Shown piece by piece: positions 56,440 through 64,000 of a stretch of DNA of 64,000 bases. Source of the DNA: Saccopteryx bilineata. Lineage: Eukaryota > Chordata > Mammalia > Chiroptera > Emballonuridae. The translations under genes were made by a program, and so were the position numbers. How positions within the stretch are numbered: position 1 is the first letter of the stretch; each line of letters begins with the position of its first letter. The DNA lies in assembly GCF_036850765.1 (NCBI RefSeq), contig NC_089493.1:133161979-133225978 (forward strand), in the 5' to 3' direction. The notes under the pieces are model-generated. The model was not told the DNA's origin and did no database searches. It saw nothing but the letters and a program-made list of their open reading frames with translations.

Positions 56440-56640
56440 ACCACAGGCAGGCATAAAGTGATGAAAGCTCAGGGAGGCCTGTGAGGGGATGGTTTGATTC
56501 AACAGCTCTAGGTTATGGGCAAACACACTCCCAAAGCAACACTCTACTGCAGGTGCTGGTGGTTTTTGACATTCATTCCTCCCCTTTTCCCATTATTAAT
56601 ACAGTATTTACTTGCTGCAGATAATCCCATGTTGCTAAGA
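56440..56640 (-). repeat. LTR-F-type repeat fragment
   Basis: Diverged copy of 26440-26640 (shared GTGAGGGGATGGTTTGATT, CAACAGCTCTAGGTTA and GGTGCTGGTGGTTTTTG). Confidence 0.7.
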
Positions 56641-57867
56641 TAGTTGCGTGTACTTCAGGATCCACTTGGGAGGAAAAGGTGAGGCAGCATGTCTTTGAGC
56701 AACAAAACAGCAGAAGCTGTAGAAGGAAACAGCTGGTGTAGTAGGAAAAAGGGATTTTTTGTTAATTTTAAATGATATCATGTGGTGTAGTGTAGTTTGA
56801 GTGAGGGTAAGGAAAAGGGTTCCAGAATATAGAGTATTTTCTGCATTGGAGAAAATGAAGGTCTTTGAGTGTAGTAGCAAACTTTGATTTTTGGTATATT
56901 AGGAGCTTTACCAAGAAGAAGTATATTTCTAGAGAGCAGTTTGTTCATGATTTCAGGAAAGGAAAAAAATACAAGTTTAGAGAGTGAATACTAAAATGTA
57001 AATAGCAGGAATACATATTCTATGTGATATGAAGAAAAAGTTATTAAAGACTGGATGATGGTTCTTGAAAAGAAGCAGTGACCTTCAGAGACCCAGTCTG
57101 GCTTATGAATGTGAGATTTAGTGTCTGAAGTTGTAAGATGTTTTGTGAGTCTGTAATTTAGTGGGGTGTCTTCTCAGCCTAGGGCTCTCCTCCCAAATTG
57201 TTGAAGACGGGTGGTTTTGTCTGTGTTGTTCTGTCTGTATGAGCTCCCATGTGGCTAGTTGAGAGGCAGCATTTTTGATCCAGGATACAAAATAAGCATA
57301 TGTTTGTATTGTACTTGACTGTTTTTGTTTCCTGGAAAATAGGGTTCTTTTTGGTGTAGTATAGACCTTTCGAGCCAGATCATTCTGTGTCCCTGGTGAA
57401 TGTGGTCTGTATTGTCCAAGCTTGGGAGCACTTGTTCTGTCACCACTGCTCAGTGAGCCCCACAGTGTTCACTATGTAAAATGCCACCATATTGGCTGAG
57501 TATGCCCTGGGAGTAGGTCACCTTTGGTGAAGGTTTGGAAGTGAAGTAAGTTTGGAAGGTTTCTGGAACTTGAAAGAATTTTAATGCAGTATTTTTAGAA
57601 TATTTCTATTTTAATTGTTTTCTAATTGTACTTGTTACCACAGGAGTGGAGTAGAAGACAGTCCCCTTTAAACTCGCCATCTGCGATGGCCTGTGTTCTC
57701 CTTTGGACTTTTCTGGGAAAGTCATGTTAGTGCAGGAACACAGAGAGGATTCTGTAAGCGGATCCTCTGGGAAGGTCATGTTCAGTCTTTTGTTCAGGTA
57801 AAGTATTTTCCCTCCTGGCTGAGTATTTTGAAGGAGAATTATCTATACTTTCTAAAGAAGTGACTCT
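56641..57867. other. Unassigned sequence
   Basis: No coding frame above 83 codons and no repeat that I can name. It may be internal sequence of a degraded class I ERV upstream of the LTR-D2 at 58632, but no motif supports that. Confidence 0.3.
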
Positions 57868-58195
57868 GCCTGACCAGGTGGTGGCACAGTAAATAGAGGG
57901 TCGAACTGGGATGCGGAGGACCCAGGTTCCAGATCCTGAGTTTGCCAGCTTGAGCTCAGGCTCACCTGGGTTGAGCAAAGCTCACCAGCTTGTACCCAAG
58001 GTTGCTCACTTGAGCAAGGGGTTACTTGGTCTGCTGTACCCCATGGTCAAGGCACATATGAGAAAGCAATCGATGAATAACTAAGGTGTCGCAACAAAAA
58101 ACTAATGATTGATGCTTCTCATCTCCTTTGTTCCTGTCTGTCTGCTCCTATCCCTCTCTCTGTCTCTGAGTAAAAATAATAATAATAATAATAAT
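57868..58195 (+). repeat. SINE-A
   Basis: Head CCTGACCAGGTGGTGGCAC, full body, (AAT)n-type tail at 58173-58195. A short target duplication TGACTCT is at 57861-57867 and 58196-58202. Confidence 0.92.
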
Positions 58196-58631
58196 TGACT
58201 CTTTGCCTGTGAATGAGAGAGGTGCAATTGATCAGTTCAATGATAAATTTTTGTAAGTTTTGTTGTAGGTCTGATTCATGTCATTGGGAGTTTCTGTTAC
58301 AGAGTTTATGTGAGATGTATGAAAAGTAGGAACTCCCGAATCCATCCAACTGAATGGTAGGAAACACTGTTTGTTATAGTCATTGTCTTTGGCCTCAGGC
58401 ATTGTAAGTGTTGTATAAGGTATATTTGTATAAAGTTTGCATCATACTTGTGGGTTTTGAAGCAGGTTTTCAGTGGTGAGTTGGAGAAGGAATTAATTGT
58501 CTTATTTCTTTTTATCAATTGGAGTATTATTTTCCATAGAATGACAGTTAACCTTTTTTCAGCTCACCCCATTGAAATGTTCTGACCATTTCTGTTGGAA
58601 ACTGTGTGTCCCATTTTTGTTTTGTGCTTCA
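58196..58631. other. Unassigned sequence
   Basis: Unique-looking sequence between SINE-A and LTR-D2, with a 70-codon minus-strand frame at 58306-58518 that resembles nothing I know. Confidence 0.3.
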
Positions 58632-59487
58632 AAATGTCTCCCATGGGGTGGCTCCTGTTTTTATTTTGTGAAGAGGTGTTGTCCGTCATCGTTTTTAAGT
58701 GTTGATGAATATACTTTTGTAAGGAAATATTGAGATATGTAACTAGTTCCAGAGTGTTTTTATGTGAATAAGACCTGAAAAACTAAATTTAGGTGCAAGC
58801 CAGTAGGGTTTGTCTTCTGGGTTCTATAGATTTTTGGGGGGCAGGTCAGCGTTTGTTCTGGGTGAGTGGCTGTGCATTGTAGGAGCTCTCTTTTATTTGT
58901 TCTTTTCTATTTATGAAATGCAAAAAAAACCATCCCTTATAGTCCTGATAATACAAAATGGCACAGTATTGTTTATATATGCCCTGGGGGCATATTTACC
59001 TTTGGTTTGGAGACCTGATGTAGAAATGCGACTTTGAATATTTCTGGTAGCTAGAGTGGTAGGAACATAGCATTATAGCAATTTCTCTGCTGAAAAGTGT
59101 TTTCTAAGTTTACCAGTGATTTATGTTAGAGTTTTCATTTGTTGTTTTTAGATGTTTCTTTGAAAAGATGTAAAGAGAGTAATGTCCTTACCTTACTGGA
59201 AAGGTTTGTAGATGGATGGTGAGGAGAGTCCTTGAGACTTTATGCAGTTTTAGTGCATTGAAATGTGTAGAAAGTTGGTCCTTTGTTCAAAAGGGTCAGT
59301 TTTTAAGAAGTTCCAATGCTTCTTGGAGAGTATCATCATACATTTGCCTTGACTGGGTATGATGGAATAGTTATGTCTGTTGAACATAACTATTGTCCGT
59401 GATGCGCTCTACTAAATAAAGCTTTTGTTATTTCACACTTTGTGGCTACACCCTTCTTTCTTCCTTGGTGGGGAAAATACCTTACAG
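58632..59487 (+). repeat. LTR-D2, uninterrupted copy
   Basis: Matches 27542-29706 minus its LTR-A and SINE-A insertions. The R/U5 end CTCTACTAAATAAAGCTTTTG...GGGGAAAATACCTTACA is related to LTR-D. It serves as the empty-site reference for the LTR-A insertion. Confidence 0.8.
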
Positions 59488-60480
59488 TTATGTATCTTGA
59501 AATTTGGCAATGATATTTTTTTGATATCCTTAGAGATTATTTTTTGTGGGGGGCTGAATTTTTTGTGGGGGGTTTTGAGAATTTTTCCATATCCCTGAAT
59601 GAGAGGTGTTTAAAGTCACTTTTTATAATTATGGATTTTTCTTTTTTTTGCTGTAGGTCCATGATTTATTATTCGAGTTTTATTATGTATTATGTATTAT
59701 GTATAGTGTTTCCTTTATTCCTTTTGTCTCAATGCCGCATGCCTACTTTAGGTTGGGACCTGCTCCTAATTCTAGCTAGAAGCAATGATCATTAGGACTT
59801 AAACTCCAGCTGCAATGTGTAGAAATGTGACTATGGTTCTAGTGCCCTGTGGACTTTTGCTGAATGTTTGTAACTCCTGCTCTTTATGACATTTCTCAGA
59901 CTAAAATATAAATTAGGTTACATTTATGAATAATATAAAGCAGCAATAGTGTCAACATAGATTTAGTGAAATTACATTAACATGTTAAGGACATTTGTGA
60001 CTGTAAGAATTTTATTTTAGATCCTGTTATATTAGTTTAAACTTTATTTTTGTTTAATAATCTAGTATGCTTTAGTCACTTTATTGTATTAAGATGCTTT
60101 TTATAGCATTTTTTAACATTTGCTATTTAAATTTTATTGTTAATTTTATATTCTTTCAGTCTGCCTCAAAATCGGAACATAGTAATTCAAATGAATAGAT
60201 GCCACCTAGAACCAGTGGGGTTTTGGGACCCTTATTGCCAAAGGTTTATTCAAAACCAATCTGAAAAGATTTAAAAACAGGGAAGAAAAGAATTTTCTCA
60301 GGTAAATATTTAGAAATAGACTTTAATAAAATAATTGACAATTGTTAAGAAATTGGTATATATGATTCTTTCCAGGTTTAGCTTGCCCATTCTAGATTTG
60401 GACCTACATTTGTATCCACAATCTCAAAACTGGTAGGAAAGGAACCCAATATTAATTAGAAGCTAATTTGAAATTAAATT
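59488..60480. other. Unassigned AT-rich sequence
   Basis: A short shared stretch with 29707-29738 at the left, then AT-rich sequence without a recognised feature. The words GTTGGGACCTGCTCCTAATT (about 59753-59772) resemble the minus strand near 42270, hinting at shared ERV internal sequence. Confidence 0.3.
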
Positions 60481-60960
60481 GTGCCCACAGGTACTCAAAG
60501 GTTCAGGGCAAGTGAATTATATGAGTCAAATAATAGAAGAAACGTAACCACTCCTTCCTTAAGTACTTGCAGGATTTACAGGTTACTTAGCAAACTGTTC
60601 AAAGACTGTCCAAGAGGCACTTCCAGCATTATTAGGAAATCAAGTACATCGCCCAAGGACTGACTCCTACATGGATGGGTCCACACACCCTGATCCTAAT
60701 GACTCCCACTGCTGCCAAAGTAGAAGGCATACCTGTCTGGGTCCATCATAGCCAGTTGAAGCCTACAAACCCAGCAGAGACACCCTCATGGATGACAGAG
60801 ACTGACCCCACCAACCCTTTTAAGTTAATCCTGAGAAGGACTATGTGCCTTGCCTCAACACAAACTGGAAGCTGGTTGGTCTACATACCACAAATATATG
60901 AAGAAACTCACTAAGGACTCCTTTTTAATCAGACTTTGGGGAAAAGGAAAACTAGGATAA
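60481..60960 (+). pseudogene. Class I (gammaretrovirus-like) pol C-terminus
   Basis: The frame 60675-60914 reads GPHTLILMTPTAAKVEGIPV then WVHHSQLKPTNP, the C-terminal end of gammaretroviral integrase, and runs on into a WMTETDPTNPFKLILRR stretch like the pol-env overlap. The upstream frame 60481-60663 is integrase in another phase. No env follows; LTR-H comes next. Confidence 0.7.
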
Positions 60961-61096
60961 AAAGGAAGTCAACTTGTCACTGAAAGTTAAAAGTTTTAAA
61001 ATTAAGAATTTTGACTAAAGGTAAATTGTTATAAAAGCCAATTAGTTTTATCTAAGTTGCAAAAGGAAATTGTATAGTCTATAGTAATAGATATAT

Positions 61097-61434
61097 GAAT
61101 TTACCAGAACTTCCAACTGCCTTTTTGTTTTCCTACCTGGCTGCCTGACCTCACCCTTACTTACTGAACAATCACCCCTGATGCAGAAGAGTTCCAGGAA
61201 GATGATCAACCTGCCCCAAGGAGGAGCATTCCAGAAAGCTGAAATCCTAAAACTGTAAAAGGGAACATACCAGAACTATTGGCTTAGTACCCCCTCAGGC
61301 TCTTCTAAGCCTTATAAAATTCACCCCAAGTCTGTAACTGGTGCCCTTCTTGCCAAAGTGCCCAGCAGAGTTCCTTTCTTCCTTTCAATAAAGCCTGTTA
61401 CTCTGGTCTTTTTGGACTTCCATGGATTCCAACA
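61097..61434 (+). repeat. LTR-H (class I LTR)
   Basis: TATAAAA at 61313-61319, AATAAA at 61387-61392, terminal CCAACA at 61434. The start is uncertain (near TGAATTTACCAG). It matches the minus-strand copy at 16846-17120. Confidence 0.75.
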
Positions 61435-61436
61435 TT

Positions 61437-61454
61437 TGGTGCTGAAACCCAGGA
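61437..61454 (+). promoter_or_regulatory. tRNA-Phe-type primer-binding site
   Basis: TGGTGCTGAAACCCAGGA lies two bases after the LTR end. It complements the 3' end of tRNA-Phe with two differences and is nearly the same as the site at 5386-5403. Confidence 0.8.
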
Positions 61455-61475
61455 CAGGGTACTAACTGCCTGGAC

Positions 61476-61972
61476 CAGGGGTCCCCAAACATTTTACACT
61501 GGGGGCCAGTTCACCATCCCTCAGACAGTTGGAGTGCTGGACTATAAAAAAAAACTATGAACAAATCCCTATGCACACTGCACATATCTTATTTTAAAGT
61601 AAAAAAACAAAATGGGAACAAATACAATATTTAAAATAAAGAACAAATAAATTTAAATCAACAAACTGACCAGTATTTCAATGAGAACTATGGGCCTGCT
61701 TTTGGCTAATGAGATGGTCAATGTCAGGTTCCATATTTGTCACTGCTAGCCATAACAAGTGATATAATGAGCTTCCGGAGCTGTGACACGAGCATCCCGC
61801 ATCACTGGAAGTAGTACTGTATGTGAGCGATGCCGTGCTTTGCATCTGCATCCTGTGCTCTTCTCACTGACCACTAATGAAAGAGGTACTCCTTCCGGAA
61901 GTGTGGCAGGGGCCAGATAAATGGCCTCAAGTGGCCGCATGCGGCCTGTGGGCCATACTTTGGGGACCCCTG
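61476..61972. mobile_element. hAT-type element, longer form (497 bp)
   Basis: Ends CAGGGGTCCCCAAAC and TTTGGGGACCCCTG, good inverted repeats. GCCTGGAC at 61468-61475 and 61973-61980 is a perfect 8-bp duplication. It contains about 168 bp (61690-61857) absent from 52320-52648. No transposase frame. Confidence 0.93.
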
Positions 61973-62964
61973 GCCTGGACGATTCCTCTTTGCCATCCAA
62001 ACTTACAGCCAGGGAAGCAATGGGCAGCAGCAGCTCATCCCAGGCTTACTCTGATTCTGTTTGGATGTGTAATTGTAGGTTGATTTGGCTGGCAATCTGT
62101 CCCTGTCCTGTATCCCTGTTGGACCAGAAAGGTAAGGAGTTTCTCTCTTCCCCTTCCCTGGGCGGCTTCTCTTTTCCACAAAATTTTCTCTGGTTGGACG
62201 GTTTTCTGTGACATGCCTAAACTTTTGAGGGGTTTGACTTTCAGTCTCAGTAGACTACACGGAAAGACTAGGTGCTTAGCCAAACCTCTCCACTCTCTCT
62301 CTCCCTCTCGGAGCTCCCTGACAGGTGGTGATGACCTCTATCAGGGATGACTCCCCCACATGGAGATTTTCTCCTCTTGGGACAGTGACAAAAGGCAGGG
62401 ACTCCCCTTCTTGCTCACCTGTCTCCACAGCTCTTTGGAGTCTAAGCCTTCTGACCAGACCCCTCTAGGATGTCTCATAAAAAACCACTAAGTTGGGCCT
62501 CTCTGAACTTAAGCCAAAAAACAAAAAAAAAAAACAAAACCCAAAACAAAACAAAACAACAAAAAACCAACCTCATTTTCTTCTGTAACATGGTGTGGCC
62601 CCAATACAAATTAGACAATGACTCCCATTGGCCTGAAAACAGGACATTCAATTACAATATCCTAAAAATCTTGACAATTTTTTGCCACTTTACTGGAAAG
62701 GTCTCAGAGATTCCTTATGTGCAGTAATTTCTGTGCCACTTGTTCTACACACAGGCCAGTTTTGGCCAAAGAAACCTCACCTAAAACCTCCACTCTTAAT
62801 CTTTCCTTCTCCACAGACTCCCAATTCTCTTCCCTTCCTGCCTGACCCCTGGGGACACCCCTCTCTCGGGACCCCTCTCTGGTCCCTCTGCAAATCTCTT
62901 GCACTTGAGTATCTTCCCTCCAGAAATTCCCCTCTCCTCCCTTCGCAGAATCCTGTTTCTCATT
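61973..62964 (+). pseudogene. gag: Class I ERV leader and gag start
   Basis: Continues the leader after the hAT element. A splice donor AGAAAG|GTAAGG lies at 62131/62132. A gag start at 62470 (MSHKKPLSWASLNL) is followed by an A-rich (CAAAA)n stretch, then matrix-like words WPQYKLDNDSHWPENRTFN. A proline-rich p12-like frame follows (62770-62964) and enters the N gap. Frames are shifted. Confidence 0.65.
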
Positions 62965-63062
62965 NNNNNNNNNNNNNNNNNNNNNNNNNNNNNNNNNNNN
63001 NNNNNNNNNNNNNNNNNNNNNNNNNNNNNNNNNNNNNNNNNNNNNNNNNNNNNNNNNNNNNN
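62965..63062. other. Assembly gap (98 N)
   Basis: Unknown bases; the frames drawn across it are meaningless. Confidence 1.
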
Positions 63063-64000
63063 ACCATGTTTCTGAGGTCCTCATGTGGACCCCATCTCCC
63101 CAGCCAGAGAGAACTGTGAGTGGGAGGTCCCAGGGTGGGTTTCCTGTCATCCACAAACATTCTGCCACCTCGGCCAGGATCTTAGCCCCTTGTGTGATTT
63201 TCCAGTTGCCCAGCCAGGCCTGCTTCAGCCCTTAGGGGCAACCCCCACCTCACACTCTCCTTCTGTGTCTCAAACCGGGTGGGTGGGGCGGGCCTTCCTG
63301 TACCTTCAGCAGCAGCTGCTCCATGAGTTCACTGGTGGAGGGTGGAGAGAGGAGATGAGGGCCATTCATTCCGATGGACCTCTCTCGATGGCTTTATTGA
63401 AATGCAAAATGTTCAGGAAGGAGGATGTTGTAGGAAGGGGCCCGGTCTGGAGTGAAGAGTTTCCTCTGTTTTCAAACCCAGGAAAACCACCATAGGCCAT
63501 TTGTGATGCATGGGTGGAAGTGGGGGTGAGGGTGGGGGTGGGGGGCGCGAGTCAAGGGTCCAAGGCGACGGTATACGGCGGCGGTAAGAGGGCGGTACAT
63601 CTCCGTGTCTTAGATTCCCTAGGCCACGCGCAGGCGTGGAGTGATGAGGGTCCAGGGAGGCCTGAGAGGAGATGGTTTGACTCAACAACTCTAGGTTAAG
63701 GGCCCAGAAAACACATCCTAAAGCAACAGTCTACTTACTGCTGGTGCTGGTGGTTTTTGTCATTCATTCACCCCCTTCTCCTCTTGTTAATACAGCATTC
63801 ACTTGTCTTTCTTTGGTCAAACCCTGACATGAGCCAATTGCTTTCCCTAGGCTACCTAAGGAGGCAGAGGGAAAGGAGGCTATAGGGCACACAGGTCCTG
63901 GGAGAAGGAAGTGTGGGAGCTGGAGAATGCTCCCTCATATGGCAAAGAGTATGAGAAGGGCCACATCAGGGAAAAGGCCCCATATCTTCTGAGAAGGCAA
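63063..64000 (-). repeat. LTR-F-type repeat, copy 2
   Basis: Near-identical direct copy of 25886-26820; the first 150 bases show almost no differences by eye. It has AATAAAGCC on the minus strand near 63390 and leaves the window at the right. Its left edge coincides with the N gap. Confidence 0.6.

Noticed and set aside
62682..63168. Frames crossing the N block
   Set aside because: The middle is unknown sequence, so length is artificial.

Overview
This is a stretch of mammalian, almost certainly bat, nuclear DNA that holds almost nothing except transposable elements. No intact host protein-coding gene is visible. The bat call rests on two abundant tRNA-derived SINEs. One (SINE-A) has a head reading CTGACCAGGCGGTGGCGCAG. 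The other (SINE-R) has a head reading GCCCTGGCYGGTTGGCTCAG and a long body ending CTGAAGCTGGAAA; it resembles the Rhin-type SINEs I associate with horseshoe and leaf-nosed bats. Several short hAT elements with 8-bp target duplications also fit Chiroptera. A rhinolophoid bat is my best guess, from recall rather than from a search. One assembly gap (N) lies at 62965-63062.

Layout. 1-5750: an L1 scrap, LTR pieces of an ERV-L family (LTR-B), a second LTR family (LTR-C) with a gag-like remnant, and a compact class I (gammaretrovirus-like) provirus on the minus strand (2685-5745, target duplication GTAGA, tRNA-Phe-type primer site). 5750-12691: a degraded provirus on the plus strand (ERV-A) with protease, RT, RNase H, integrase and an Env-like C-terminus, broken by two SINEs, an LTR-C and a very small tRNA-derived insertion, and closed by LTR-A. 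12692-14316: sequence shared with a second ERV-A locus near 54 kb, interrupted by a SINE and a solo LTR-B. 14317-about 19600: an ERV-L provirus on the minus strand, interrupted by a class I LTR, a SINE-R and a hAT element. 19.6-29.7 kb: solo LTRs, SINE clusters and simple repeats.

29.7-51.8 kb: a Russian-doll nest of L1 elements on the minus strand. One L1 (L1-i) is split by two other long L1s (L1-ii and L1-iii), each flanked by a recognisable target duplication. 51.8-53.1 kb: the 3' end of another ERV-L on the plus strand with its LTR-B. 53.2-56.4 kb: a CpG-rich segment, then a second ERV-A 3' half on the minus strand. 56.4-64 kb: further LTRs, a class I provirus fragment in the unusual order pol end - LTR - primer site - gag, and a repeat copy beside the N gap.

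The retroviral reading frames are all broken by stops, shifts or insertions; the longest env-derived frame is 164 codons. The observations I would check first are: (1) a 37-nt insertion at 7179-7215, flanked by a perfect 13-bp duplication, matching the 5' half of tRNA-Gly(UCC) up to the anticodon; (2) two inverted ERV-A loci sharing about 1 kb beyond the LTR end; (3) a CpG-rich segment with a good splice donor downstream of the second LTR-A. I found no convincing new biological system.
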